From Loripinus fragilis (taxonomy: Eukaryota; Mollusca; Bivalvia; Lucinida; Lucinidae): a stretch of DNA of 64,000 bases. Positions 11,338 to 24,221 of this stretch are shown here, piece by piece; within the stretch, counting starts at the first letter, position 1, and each line of letters starts with the position of its first letter. The position numbers and the translations under genes are program-made. The stretch lies in contig OZ026517.1 of NCBI GenBank assembly GCA_964019695.1, positions 76,363,252-76,427,251 on the forward strand, in the 5' to 3' direction. Under the pieces are notes generated by a model. It was not told where the DNA came from. It saw nothing but the letters and a program-made list of their open reading frames with translations, and made no database searches.

Positions 11338-14300
11338 TGCTCCCCCCCCCCCCAAGGGAATTTTGCAGACATATCCTATCTTATAGAGAATTGAAAGCCG
11401 AGTCTTTTAAGAAATGTTTGCACTCTGTGCGTTGGGGCGTTAGTCTGTAAGAGCCTGTAACATAGGTTACTTTATCAAATTAAGAAAAAGTAAATTGAAA
11501 GTTTGGGCTACAAATTAAAGACATTAAAATACTTATTTTTTTAAAATCATTCATATAGTCTGCATACTGGATATCTTAACTACGTATGACAGCCATTTGA
11601 ACAAAATAGCAGCTTCCTAAGGTGTCATATGCGTTACATAAATCAGATAACCCATTAAAGTTTGCAAGTGTGGCTAACATCATTTACATTCACAATCTCT
11701 CTGTGTGTTTTGCAAAATGTTTTAACCATGTCTGACTAGCTTATGCAATTGGCTAACAGAAAAATCAAAGTTTGTTTCCCTATCTTAATTTTTTTTTCTG
11801 GAATAAACAATTAAATAACCCTACCCCTACGCAGTTTTAAGGTGAAAAGTTTGGTATTAAAACTAGAGTAAAAATAGTTAAAAACTATTTGCAATTGATG
11901 AATGATTCATTGTTTTGGGATTTATTTGCTTATATGAAAAGACTCATAAATCTGCAAGTTTGTTGCAAAATTTTTGATATGAGAGGCTGTAATATATGTT
12001 ACCTGATGTAATAAATGGGCAAGCTCATTGTCTTTACGTAAGATATGCCTAAAAATGTTTTAATCTCCTTGAGGGAATTTTGCAGACACATACCTTCTTA
12101 AAGTACAACTCAAGCTGCATCAAATAAGGGATGTTTGCACTCTCTAATTTTGGGTGTTAGTCTGAAACAGCATGTTACATGCGTTACTATATCAAATAAA
12201 GGAAATGTACTTTGAAAGTTTGAGCTAAAATTGTGAAAAAACTCGCAGCTGCTGGATATCTTACATTGTTTAGGGATTTTAAACTGGCTAGTATGATAAA
12301 GACTTATAGATCTGCTAGTTGTCACCAAGTTTTAAAGATCAGAGAGTGTTACATATGTTAACGTGATAAGTAAAATCATAAAACAGTATTTTGACATCAA
12401 GCAGAGTAAGGGCCTGCTCCATCCTAATCCCCTTTGGAATTCTGCAGACATATTACATCTTATGTAACCATTCAAGGTGCATTTAATAAGAAATGTTTGC
12501 ACTCTGTAAGTTGGGGCGTTTGCCTGTAACAGCTGGTTATATATGTTACTATATCAATTTGAGAATAAGAAATTTGAATGCTTGAGCTACAGAAAGAAGA
12601 CATTAAAATTATCTAATAAATTGGCATTCTTATAGTCTGCATACTGGATGTCTTTACTACATATGGAAGCTGTTTAACAGTAATAAAGCTTACTGTGGTG
12701 TTATGTGCATTACATGAACCTAATTATAATTTAAAAGCCATAATTGTGGCTATCTTCAAGTTTGCTTTTCTATCTTAGATATATTGTCTTATAGGAGCTA
12801 ATACACTGCCCTACTCCGAGGTTTACCGAGAAGCAAATTTTGTTATTACCGTTTAAGTAAAACACATTAAAGGGATTGCAGCGTGTGGATATTTTACATT
12901 TTCTTAGTCTGTCTTGCTCATATTTCTGCAAGATGTCATTAAGTTTAAGATCTGGACACTTAATGTGTACTTAAAAGTCTTTGATGTGAAAACACTAGAT
13001 ATCATATTCATTTCTGATTATCAAGCCCATGGACTATTGTTACAGGTGTTACAATGACCTTTTGGACACATTTCGTAATACTGTGCATATAATGCTAAAT
13101 ATAGAACCACAAATAGAAAAGATAGTTTTACATTTGTACAAGAAAATACAATAAATGAAATGGTCCAAACTAATTCTCATCAATTTAACACTCATGTTAA
13201 ACGTTTGTCATTGTCAGCTTCTGTGGTAATCATTATTATCACACGCCTCTTTGCAACTAGTAGAATCATCACACAATATTTCAATCATTTACTGTTGTAC
13301 AATTTTACCACCAGTCCACTCAAAATTGATGAGCCATTATCAACTTTCCAATTTTGCCATTCATGGCTTGGAACATTTGGGAACTGATTTGAATTCCTAT
13401 CAGTTGGCTCTTTGAGTATGCTTTCAAGTGATACTCTGCAAGTAGGAGAAAGACTAAAACTTGAAAAGGAGGAAAACTATGCCATTAAAAGCAATGAGTA
13501 CCTGGACTGATGTACCTTGATATTTCTGTGATAAAGAATCATATCTTAGCTGGTTAACTTTTATAAATGTAGCCTTTCCATACATGCAACAAACATATTT
13601 TCATCTAATAATGTCTCTGCACTTATTATCTTTCCCCAAGAATTCAAAAACTTATTTGGTCTTAGTACTTTTGAAGTGCTGAAACCTAGGTAACTCTTTC
13701 CTTTCAGATAAACAAACTAGATGTATCACAGCAGGTAAAGCAATGAAATGCAGGTCGAACAGAGCGCAAATTAGACCCTTTCACTTCAATGATTCACTAA
13801 GTTTCTAAGATAAGAGCGCTTATTATAGGAACTTACATATATAATTCGTCATAATAAATGAGCAAGGGCATTGTTGTGACATCCTTTTTTATTACACAGT
13901 CAGAGGCAAGTTTTTTTTTATTTCAGTGTTTTCAATGGATCATGAAATGGGGCAACCTTATCAACCTGTTTACTCTGTATAAATCTTCCATAGAGCATAG
14001 TATAGAACTACTGGTTATCCTATTCTACCCATAGTCCACTTTCCTTCTTTTGAATGCAACAGCTAATGATATGGCTGCAAAAATCTGAGAAATCAAAGGT
14101 TTTACATTATTTTTAGGCTTGCTTTAATGTTCTGACATCAAAAAACAACCAGCTGCAAACATAATTGATGGCAATGTCCAACTTCATGTTCTTTCTCATA
14201 TACCAGATAACTTTCAAGGTGTAACAGAAATTGTTTCAGATGGTCTGCCAAAACCCATCAAGAGTCAACAGTGTAACTGAAGAAAACTTATAAAGTTCTT

Positions 14301-16148
14301 TGGGCGCAGCAAAATACTATTGATCTAAGACCTGAGGACTTAAGCACCAAAGGACTGGAAAGGTTCCATGGCAAATGATGCAAAAAATCAGTCTAGCTTC
14401 TGCAAAATCAGAGCAAAGTTATCATTTGACTAGCACGGATGCAGAAGCAGCTGCAGTAAGATTGCTCTTGCCACTTCACAGGAAGAGACAGAGTCATACT
14501 CCATTGTATGCATATATGTGGAATGGCATTAAACCCATATTTAATCAGGTGTTTGATCCCATGACACTGACATGCTGTTTCTGCTTTTGAAGAATGCTAA
14601 GGATTCAAGTTATAGCTGAGTCAATTTGTTTGACCCCGGCACTGGCCACAAATACAAAGAAAATTAAGTCTTTTGATGGCTAAAGAGGAGGATCACACGA
14701 AATGCTTATAAGTGATGTTTGTCACAATTACCAATTTTAAAAAGTAAGCTTAATTAATGTAACACATATAACACCATAGGAAGCTGTATATTTGTTAAAA
14801 AAACACTTTCTTATGTATCAAAGGTATTCAGCATGCAAACTACATGAATAATTCAAATAAAAAGATAGTTTTATGTCTCCTTTTCTGTTTCTCAGACTTT
14901 CAATTCATTTATTCTTAAATTGATATGGTAACATACGTAACATACCATTACAGGCTAACCCCCTGGTTAATAGAGTGCAAACATCTGTTATTTGATGCAG
15001 CTTGAATTGTTCTTTAAGGTAGGATATGTCTGCACAATTCCCAAAGGGTGGACAGGAACAGGATTATTCTCAATTTGCAGTCCTAATACTATGCCATGAT
15101 TCTACTGGTTGTAATGAAATGGGTGATTATTTTGCAATAGAAGCAGACACAATGATAGACATTGTGAGGGTAACGTGAATATAGATTGTTTTTTGAATAA
15201 TTACGTATATTTAATAGGAATATTTATTAAATTGTGTCATTTAAATGAGAACTATTATTTTCTATCTATATGTCTATATATTTTAATATTATAGGCATTA
15301 GGAAATATGTGATAAAAAAGATTATATATAACATCTGTAACACAATTCCATGGGCTTGTTACCAGCAATGACTATAATTACTAAGACTAAGGCACCAGAG
15401 ACTAGAGATTAATAGGAAAACATGTCAAAAATAGTATTTTCCTGAAATATCATCTCTTACTTCCAAGACAACTTCCTTGCTCATTCATTATGCCATGTAA
15501 CATATGTTACATATTTTAATAAGTGCTCTGATCCTGATGTCAAACTTGCAAATGTATGATTCTTTATGGCATTAGCAAGACAGTGCCAAACAAACATGTA
15601 AGATATCCACGAACATCAAATATTTTCATATATTTCTCTTCAATAATAGATACAAAAATTGGATACTTAAAATTGGGGGTAGGGTTGTTTAATAGCTCAT
15701 ATAAAACAAAGTATTTGAGATAGAAAAGCAAACTTTGTTTTTTTCTATTAGTCGAATTAGTATTTTAGCAAATTAAGATTAAAAGCACTTGTAATAATGC
15801 ACAAATCCTCTGTAAAATTAAATGATGTTAGTCACAATTTCAACTTTCAAAGGGAAGTTTAAACTATGTAACGCATATAACACCATTGAAGGCTGTAATT
15901 TTGTTTAAAATGCTGCTTTGATGTAGCTTAGGCATCCAGCTTGCATTTGAATAATAAGATGGTTTAATGTCTTCTTTCTGTAGCTCAAACTTTCATTTTG
16001 ATTTTTTCCTTAGTTTGTTACAGTAACATATGTAACAGGCTGTCAGAGACTAACGCCCCAGAGCACAAACATCTCTAAAAAGATGCGGCTTGAAATTTTC
16101 TTCAAGATAGGATATGTCTGCAAAATTCCCTAGGGGGGGGGGGGAGCA
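11338..16148. mobile_element. 4.8-kb long-TIR transposon nested in family A
   Basis: The ends are GCT, a poly-C run, then AAGGGAATTTTGCAGACATA, mirrored at the right end by TCTGCAAAATTCCC, a poly-G run and AGC. Outer arms of roughly 500 bases pair 11338-11860 with 15660-16148. Similar inner ends occur at 12068-12200 and 12425-12840 on the left and 14740-15060 on the right, so the termini are repeated inside the element. GTTACATATGTTAC-like palindromes recur in both arms. The interior (about 12.9-14.7 kb) holds decayed coding sequence only. Confidence 0.75.
14128..14590 (+). pseudogene. Decayed ORF fragments in the nested transposon
   Basis: A 50-codon open segment ends at 14280 and contains NIIDGNVQLHVLSHIPDNF. 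It resembles the IVDGMFLVQSYVDWPSTF stretch in the decayed ORF at 60105-60338. A second open frame at 14375-14590 contains TSTDAEAAAVRLLLPLHRKR. Both look like remnants of an element-encoded protein that I cannot name; the similarity was judged by eye. Stops and frame changes separate the pieces, so no product is expected. Confidence 0.35.
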
Positions 16149-17345
16149 GGACCTTTTTTAGCTCGAAGTCTATTACAATAAGTTAGCCAAGATTTATGCA
16201 AATTGTTTTGGTCACATGACCAAGATGGCTGACATGCCCATATATGGTAAAAACCCTTTAAAAATCTTCTTCTCCAGAACCAGAAGGCTGATGACCTTGG
16301 GACTTGGTATGTAACGTTTTGGATGTGGGGCCTAATAAGTTTGTTCAAATGATCCTAGGTTGACCTGGATCTACTTAACATGAAGGCAAATTTGCTTCCT
16401 AATGCATTTAAATTGGATTTTTTTTTTTTGAACAGTTGATTTTTTTAATACTATTGAAGCCAAAGTCATTGTTCTAACTTGATATGTAAAGAGGCAATTC
16501 CAAGGCAAAGGTCAAGATTGACCTTTCAGCCAAGGTCACGCATACCCATCAATATATTAAAAACGGTTTTCTCTGAAACCACTTGGCCAATTGAACTCAA
16601 ATTTCATATGGAAACTCCTTAAGTTGAGTGGAGTAAATTTGAACCAAATGTTAATGGTCACATCACCAAGATGGCAGCCATGCCCATACAAGGTAAAAAC
16701 CCTTTTAATATCTTCTACTATTGAACCAAAAGGCCAATGACCTTGGAACTTGGTATATAGTATTGGGGATGTGGGCCCTACCAGGTTTGCACAAATGATG
16801 AATCTGGGTTGACCTTGATCTTTTTTACGGCAAGGCCAAATTTGATTCCTAATGCATTTATATTGGAAATATCTTGAAATGTTCATTTGTCTATATAACT
16901 GTAATAAGCGGAAATCATAATACTTGAGAAAAATGTTAAACCTATTCAGACACTGGTTTTATATAAGCACCAAAGGTCAAGCTGACCTTTGACCTTTCAT
17001 CCAAGGCCACTCATATTGGACTGCCTTATACATATCTAATCATCTTTTTTCTTAGAATTCACTGGGCTGTTTGAACTCAAATTTCATATGGAGTATTCAG
17101 TAGATAAAACAATATAAATGATATTATTTTTAGGTCACTTGATTAAAATGGTCACTGCCCATATATGGTTAAACAAAATATATTATAATAAGCCTAAGTT
17201 TGGCCTTGACCTATTTTAACATTATTAAGGAGATCAGGTGAGCGCTTCAGGACCTTCAGGTCCTCTAGTTTTTCTATCCCAGGCTCACACTGATAGATTC
17301 TTATACTGGAATTACTTTTGTAGAATGTGATATTCACTGGTTCAG

Positions 17346-17437
17346 TCGACAGTAGTATTAGAGGATGGGACATCAGAAAACCTGGTCAGCCAACATGTGA
17401 ACTTGTAGGTCATAGACTCGCAGTCAGAAGAATAAAG
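17346..17437 (+). CDS. PEX7: PEX7 internal exon (WD40 blade)
   Basis: PEX7 is the cytosolic WD40 receptor that carries PTS2-tagged proteins to the peroxisome. This exon follows the acceptor CACTGGTTCAG and ends at the donor AAG|GTAAAT. It encodes DSSIRGWDIRKPGQP, then CELVGHRLAVRRIK. The pattern of a WD-type strand (RGWD), a GH turn and RRIK corresponds to the blade of vertebrate PEX7 that precedes the SPFH segment. The exon begins with two bases of a split codon (phase 1 intron upstream) and ends in phase 0, which matches the exon at 23775. The preceding PEX7 exons should lie upstream but were not found; they may lie outside the window. Identification is from remembered family sequence and is strong when the three exons are taken together. 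Confidence 0.85.
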
Positions 17438-17456
17438 GTAAATTGTAGTAACAAAT

Positions 17457-17693
17457 GAGCCGTGACATGTGATTTCCAACAATGTGGCATTTTTACAAGT
17501 GTAGATCTAGACTCAGATGAGCCTGTGTAGCCTCCTTTTAAGCTTAGAAACTCCAAATGATGTTTGATCAGTATAGCCTAGGAGTTATAGAATATTCAAA
17601 CGACTAGCAAAGGCACTCAGACTGTTGCACAGACTGATCTGAGCCTTTACTGGTCGCACATATCACATTGTTAGAAATCTCATGTCGCGGCTC
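17457..17693. mobile_element. MITE with GAGCCGYGACATG ends
   Basis: TIRs GAGCCGTGACATG (17457) and CATGTCGCGGCTC (ending 17693) enclose 237 bases; CAACAATGTGG on the left is mirrored by CACATTGTTAG on the right. It lies in the PEX7 intron 20 bases after the donor site. Confidence 0.75.
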
Positions 17694-19074
17694 AAATGTA
17701 TTTTACAATATGACTTTAAAACATTATGACCACAAGTTACAAAACAGTTTAAAGTGATTATTCGGATCTTTTGAAAGTTTATTTTGATCAAATATAAATT
17801 CCTCAGTAATTACTAATTTGTTTTCACTGCTCTGCTTCTTCATTAGCTAAGGTGATTAAAGCCCTGTCTATTGTTCTGAAAACCAATAACTGACTGCAGA
17901 CATCTTTTTCATTTGGTACATTAAACAGCATGCAATCAAGCGTCTGTTTACCTCAGCTGTGACTATATGGAATCAGCTCCCAGAAGAGGGGCCTATAATT
18001 TGCTATGATTCCATTCAATTATTTCATTGAGTAATGATGGCTTCAAGTGATAAGAATGAGAATTGGTTTAGATACGGCCCATGTTACATTTTTGCACTGC
18101 ATAATTAAGCTGTCTGGTTAAGAGCCCCTAAGTAAGTAATAGTTTATAGCATTAATTGAATATGGACCTGATCAGGATCCAAACTGTTTGGTGCTCTGAT
18201 GGCATTCCTGAAAAGTTTTTTGAAAACGTGATTTCTTAAAGAAATAGGCAGACAATTAAAACATTCAAAATAATCCTGTATTTGCAAAGAACATTATTTA
18301 ATGTCATAATTTTTATCATTCCTATTATAATTTCCATAAATCTAAGCAAATTCTTGAAAATTCAAACCAACAAAATGGCTTGCAAGCCAAACAGACTCAG
18401 ATCAGCCTGCGCACTGGTCCATGCAGACAGCAAAGACTCTGACCAAACAATGTCAATATTCAGGCTGATCGGAGTCTCGGCTGTTTGTTCATGAATCTGC
18501 CAATTCTAGTCAGTCCTCAAAGCTTGGATACTTACCTACCCATTATGTTACTGTTCTGTTCTTTGAAAACACTGATCAGACTATAATCAAATGCAGATGC
18601 GATGCTGGATGCTCATACCATTTAACTTTAAACCTGTTTGTGTCGTCTGCTGATAAGCTTTACAAAATTTTTTGATTAAGAGAATGGTCTGACATTTTAC
18701 CGGGCCTGATCTGGATCCACACTGTTTGATACTCTTTGTTAAACCTTCCAAACAGTTTAGAAATAGATCAGACTGACGCTATTCACTGACTGTAATTAAT
18801 CTATTTGACCTAGTAACTGCCACTTCTGTAGTGATGCCTTAGGTATAATTCTTGGAGTATTCAAGTGATTAATGGCGATCCCCTGTGGCATGTGAGTGCA
18901 ATTAAATTATGGGCTTATTGAAGCAGTTTTAACAAAATTAATGGTCATATGGTTCCCAGTATACTGTTGGCTCTATAAAAAATGCATATGAAAAAAAGTC
19001 TGAATTATCCCTTTAACATGAAAATGTAATGCCATATTTACATCTATGGCAACAAAAAGGTTTTTAGCTCACCT
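17694..19074. other. PEX7 intron sequence with repeat fragments
   Basis: Dispersed-repeat pieces of the type CTGATC..GGATCCAAACTGTTTG occur near 18176 and 18712, and GATCAGCCTGCGCACTGGTC near 18400. No exon is recognised. Confidence 0.5.
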
Positions 19075-22044
19075 GAGCCAAAGGCTCATGGGTGAGCTAA
19101 TAGTATACCAGTGACTCCGGGGTCCGTCTGTCCGTCCGTCGTCTGTCCGTCCGTCAACATTTTCAAACATCTTCTCCTCTGAAACCACTGGGCCAATTAA
19201 ACTCAAATTTCATATGGAGACTCCTTAGGACGCGGGAACGAAAGTTTGTTCAAATGGTCCTGGTCACATGACCAAGATGGCCGCCACACCCATATATGGT
19301 AAAAACCCTTTTAAAATCTTCTTCTCCAGAACCAGAGGGCCGATGACCTCGGGACTTGGTATTTAGCATTGGGGATGTGGGGCCTACCAAGTTTGTTCAA
19401 ATGATGATCCTAGGTTGACCTTGACCTACTTAACGTCAAGGTCAAATTTGCTTCTTAATGCATTTACATGGGAAAATTTTTTAAAAGTTGATTTTTTTGA
19501 AAACTATAGAAGCCTTAGTCATTATTCTCACTTGATATGTTTAACCTTATAAGACAATGGCTATAAATAATTTTCAAAGGTCAAGGTTGACCTTTGACCT
19601 TTTAGCAAAGTCGCTTATATTGGAGTCCCATCAATATATTAAAACATAGTTTTCTCACAAACCATTGGCCCAATTGAACTCAAATTTCATGTGAAGACTC
19701 TTTATGCTAAGTTAGCCAAAATTTATACAAGATATTTTGGTCACATGACTAAGATGGCTGCCATGCCCATATATGGTATAAACCCTTTAAAAATCTTCTC
19801 CAAAACCAGAAGGCCGATGACCTTGGGACTTGGTATGTAGCATTGCGGATGACTGGGGCCTACCAAGTTTGTTCAAATGATGATCCTAAGTTGACCTTGA
19901 CCTACTTAACGTTAAGGTCAAATTTGCTTCCTAATGCATTTAAATGGGATTTTTTTTGAAAAGTTAATTTTTTAAATACTGTTGAAACCAAAGTCGTTAT
20001 TCTCCCTTGATATGTTAAACCTAATGGGACAATGGCAATAAATAAGTTTCAAAGGTCAAAGTTGACCTTTAACTTTTCTGCCAAGGTCGCTCATATTGGA
20101 GTCCCATCAACTCACCAAAACATAGTTATCCCCCGACGAAGTCAGAGGGATAGTTTTGGCGTTGTCTGTGCATCTGTCCGTCCGTCCATTCCGTCTGTCC
20201 GTCCGCACTTTTTGTCTGTCCGGAACCATATCTCAGTACCTTTTTGTCAGATTTAATTCATTCTTGGTACAAATGATAAGTACCATGGACTCTCAATATC
20301 CTATAAGTTTGGTCAAAATCGACCCATTAAAACTTGAGTTATTGCCCTTGTTTTAGTATAGGCAATTAAAAGGCAAAACCTATATTCGGTTTATTGTGTG
20401 ATGATCTTCACATTTCATCAAAGCTATTATATTTAACAACTTCTCGCTATAGACCATGATTGCCAAGTGCCTGTAGATAATAATGGCAGTGTCTAAGTTT
20501 TACCCCACCCTCAAAGGTCAAATATTAAAATTTTGCAATAACTTAGATAATTATCAATATTTTTTGCTGAAATTTTGCATGCAGGTAGAGCAGCAATAGA
20601 TATGAAACCTATCAAACGGGATTTCAAGTTTGAAGGCTTGATTCCGAGCCCCTTGGGTGGACTTAGGGGGTGGGGCGGAGGCCAAAATTAAACTTTTTCA
20701 GAATATGGTCATGTTGCATATCAAATTAAAGCTGACGACGCTGGCAGCAACATGGTAGCAAATATTTTGCCCACAGACGCGACCTCGACCCAGGGGATGG
20801 GGTCAAAAGGTCAAACTATATATTTTTCTGAAAGTAGTCATGTTGCATATCAAATTAAAGCTGACGATGCTGGCAGCAACATGGTAGCAAATATTTTGCC
20901 CACAGACACATCTTTGACCCAGGGGATGGGGTCAAAAGGTCAAACTATATCTTTTACTGAAAGTAGTCATGTTGCATATCAAATTAAAGGGAATTGAGCA
21001 CAGAGCACCATGAAAGCAAGTATGCTGTCATTACACACACCAACGACCCCTGGGGTGGGGTCAAAAGGTCATTGTTTGTTCTTTTCTAAAAGTGGTCATG
21101 TTGCATATCAAAGTAAAGTGGAAGAAGTTTAGACCTACATGCAAGGTAACACTTGAATTTACACACAATCTTGACCTCTGAGGTTGGGTTTAAAGGTCAG
21201 ATATTGAAATTGTGCAGATGTAAGTATATTTTTTATTGAACTAAGCACTAAAACATGTTATGATCTGAATGATACTGTAGGTGAACTAAGGGTTAGATAA
21301 ATGGGATTTATGTTTTGTGATTTACATGATTCTCTCAAATAACCCTTCGTCGGGGGATATAAATTCGTCGAATTTGCCTTGTTTCCTCAGAAAGCACTAG
21401 GCCAATTGAACTCATATTTAATATGAAGACTCCTTATGATAGGTACGCCAAAAAATATACCAGTTGTACTGGTCACATGACCAAGCTGGCCACCATGCCC
21501 ATATATGGTAAAAACCCTTTAAATATCTTCTTCTCTGGAACCAAAAGGTCAATGGCCTTGGGACTTGGTATGTAGCATTGGGGATGTGGGCCCTACCAGA
21601 TTTGCACAAATGATGAATCTGGGTTGACCTTGACCTACATAATGGCAAGGTCAAAGATTCCTAATGCATTTATATGGGAAAAATCTTGAAATGTTCATTT
21701 TTCTATAAATGTTTAGGACAAAATCATAAAACTTGCATGAAATGTTAAACCTAATGAGACAATGGTTCTATATAAGTACCAAATGTCATGCTGACCTGTG
21801 ACCTTTTATCCAAGGCCACTCAATTGGACTGCCACATACCTAATACCTATCTAAACATCTTTTCCTCAGATATCACTAGGCTGTTTGATGTAGTATTCAT
21901 TTGATTGTTTTAGGCCACTTGACGGAAATGGCAGCAACCCCCATAAATCGAAATATGTTTCATTATAAGCTGTAGTTGATCTTGACCTATTTTAACATTA
22001 TAAAGGAGATCAGGTGAGCGCTTCAGGACCGTCAGGTCCTCTAG
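19075..22044 (+). mobile_element. Family A rolling-circle-like element, copy 2 (split)
   Basis: Complete ends: AGCTCACCTGAGCCAAAGGC hairpin at the left; TCAGGTGAGCGC, hairpin AGGACCGTCAGGTCCT and CTAG followed by T at the right. CCGTCC microsatellite repeats follow the left hairpin. It contains two to three degenerate internal units and is split by a separate element at 20128-21358. It lies in the 6.3-kb PEX7 intron. Confidence 0.75.
20128..21358. mobile_element. 1.2-kb element with ATCCCCCGACGAAG ends, nested in family A
   Basis: The left end ATCCCCCGACGAAG is the complement of the right end CTTCGTCGGGGGAT. A CCGTCC-rich stretch follows the left end. The interior carries 129-bp repeats (20752 onward) of which two remain in one open frame. 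A partial copy of its right end, in opposite orientation, sits at about 30785-30950. Confidence 0.75.
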
Positions 22045-22134
22045 TTTTTTGTTTGCACACTTTAAAGATTACAATAAAATTGGGTTTCAAATAGTTTTAT
22101 GACAGTAACACTTATCCTGCTGAACACAGATTTA

Positions 22135-23692
22135 TACTTTTTAGATCATCTTATCTGGAGCTCTGACAGCCCTTTTGTTCAGTGGTGCGGAACCATTTGT
22201 GCAATATTGGTAGAGGGCATCATGAGGAGCAATTCTGTGAATTTATTTCTAATTTGGGCCAGTGGTTCAGATATCTCTGAAAAGATTTCTTATCTGGAGC
22301 TCTGGCCCTCCTGTTCAGTGGAGCAGAACCATTTATGCAATTTTAAAAGAGGGCATCATGGCAAACCAAAAATGCACAAATGGTTCCACTCTGCTAAACA
22401 AAAGGGCAGCCAGAGCTGCAGATAAGAAATATCTTTAAACTACATCTCCTCCTGAACCACTGGTCCAAATTCAAATTAATTTCACAGAATTGTTCCTCTT
22501 GATACCCTCTACCGAAATTGCACAAATGGTTCCGCTCCGCTGACCAAATGGGCTGCCAGAGCTCCAGATAAGAAAACTCTTGAAAAGGCATCACGTGAAC
22601 CACTGGTCCAAATTAAAAATAATTTCACAGAATTGTTCCTCATAATACCCTCTACCAAAATTGCACAAATGGTTCCGCTCTGCTGAACAAAAGGGCCGCC
22701 AGAGCTCCAGATAAGAAATATCTTTAAACAACGTCTTTTCCTGAGCCACTGGTCCAAATTCAAAATTATTTCACAGAATTGTTCCTCATGATGCCTTCTT
22801 CCAAAATTGCACACATGGTTCTGCTCCACCAAACAAAGGGGCTGCCAGAGCTCTATATAAGAAATGTCTTTTAATGATATTACCTCCTGAACCGCTTGTA
22901 CAAATTCAAAATTATTTCACAGAATTGTTCCTCATAATGCCCTTTACGAAATTGCACAAATGGTTCCGCTCCACCGAACCAAAGGGCCACCAGAGCTCCA
23001 GATAAGATATATCTTTAAACGACATCTTCTCCTGAGCCAAGGGTCCAAATTCAAAATAATTTCACAGAATTGTTCCCCATGATGCCTTCTACTTTAATTG
23101 CACAAATGGTTCCGCTCCACTGAACAAAGGGGCTGTCAGAGCTCTAGATAAGAAATGTCATTTAATGACATTTCCTCCTGAACCACTGGTTCAAATTCAA
23201 AATAATTTGTCAGAATTGTTCCTCATAATGCCTTCTACCAAAATTGCACAGTTTCGCTAGGATTAATACAGGGGTCGCCACAGCTCTAGATGAGAAATGT
23301 CTTTAAATGGCTTCTGAACCACTGGTCCAAATTTAAAAATAATTTCACAGAAATTTTCCTCATAATGCCCTCAACCAAAATTGCACAAAAGGTGTTGCTC
23401 CGCTGAAAAAAAGGGGTTGACAGAGCTCTAGATAAGAAATATCTTCAAATGAAATCTCCTGAACCACTGGTCCAAAATCAAAATAATTCCACAGAAATTG
23501 TCCTCATTTTGTCCTCTTCTTGAATTAATCAGAAGGTTCAGCTTGGCTGAACAACATGGCTACCAGAGCTAAAAATAGAAATATCTTTTAAATCATATAT
23601 CTCCTTAGCCACAGACCAATACATCATCTAGTCATGTGCCAGGACTCAGATGAGCGATCCAGGGCCTTAGGGCCCTCTTGTTAGATATATGA
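22135..23692. repeat. ~150-bp minisatellite in head-to-head orientation
   Basis: Units built from AGAGCTCCAGATAAGAAATA, CCACTGGTCCAAATTCAAAA, TTTCACAGAATTGTTCCTCA and TGCACAAATGGTTCCGCTC. About 1.5 units run in the opposite direction at 22135-22370, and roughly eight units run the other way from 22375. The right end GATGAGCGATCCAGGGCC, hairpin GGGCCTTAGGGCCC and CTCTTG resembles the 3' end of the other GGTGAGC-type elements. Confidence 0.75.
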
Positions 23693-23774
23693 CCAGGAGT
23701 CCAGGACAATTAACGCTATTGGCTATTCTGAGCAAGAAAATGAGTTCAATGTGATTTTGTTGGGTTTCTTTCAG

Positions 23775-23830
23775 ACCTCTCCATTTCATGGCAGTGTACT
23801 TGCATCTTGTTCCTATGACTTTACTGTCAG
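23775..23830 (+). CDS. PEX7: PEX7 internal exon (SPFH...SCSYDFTVR)
   Basis: The exon lies between the acceptor TTTCTTTCAG and the donor CAG|GTAAGC and is 56 bases long. It encodes TSPFHGSVLASCSYDFTVR, the highly conserved WD40 segment that follows the RRIK sequence in PEX7. It starts in phase 0, directly continuing the exon at 17346-17437, and ends with two bases (AG) that join the first base of the exon at 25162 to give Arg. The intron upstream is 6.3 kb and filled with mobile elements; the one downstream is 1.3 kb. Confidence 0.92.
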
Positions 23831-24221
23831 GTAAGCAACTCTTTGCCTACTAGTGTCATCTGACGATCATCTTTGCAAACAGTTTGTATCCAAATCAGGC
23901 TGATCCAGACTATTTGACGCTTATTGATTATCTGAAAGAATTTTGCAAAATTTTCCAGGAAGCTACATACAACAATATTAGGATGGTCCTTTATATATTG
24001 TGGGTGACACACTTACAGATTATCAGGGTTTTCCCATTACCTTTTGAAAATGGGGTCAGTTGACCTATATAAAATGAAGACTACAAAACTTTCATTTAAA
24101 GGTTCATTTGGGAAAGATAGAGGTCATTTACTATATAAATAGGGGGTCGGGGAAAACCCTGCAGATTATAATTTCCAAAAAATTAAGTATTTCTTTCTCT
24201 GAAGATCGACTTTGTCTAGGC

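Larger units (their letters stand above)
10508..17268 (+). mobile_element. Family A rolling-circle-like element, copy 1 (split)
   Basis: Starts with a hairpin AGCTCACCTGAGCC...GGTGAGCT and ends with TCAGGTGAGCGC, then a hairpin AGGACCTTCAGGTCCT, then CTAG before a T run. The internal sequence recurs as degenerate units (ACTCAAATTTCATATGG, GGTCACATGACCAAGATGG, TTGACCTTGACCTACTTAA). The subterminal inverted repeats plus a 3' hairpin resemble Helentron/HINE-type Helitrons; no Rep-helicase is present. It is interrupted by a SINE (10714-10903) and by the long-TIR element at 11338-16148. Confidence 0.7.

Noticed and set aside
22099..22832. Overlapping frames of about 107 codons on both strands
   Set aside because: Products of the ~150-bp minisatellite; the same peptide pieces recur in each unit.
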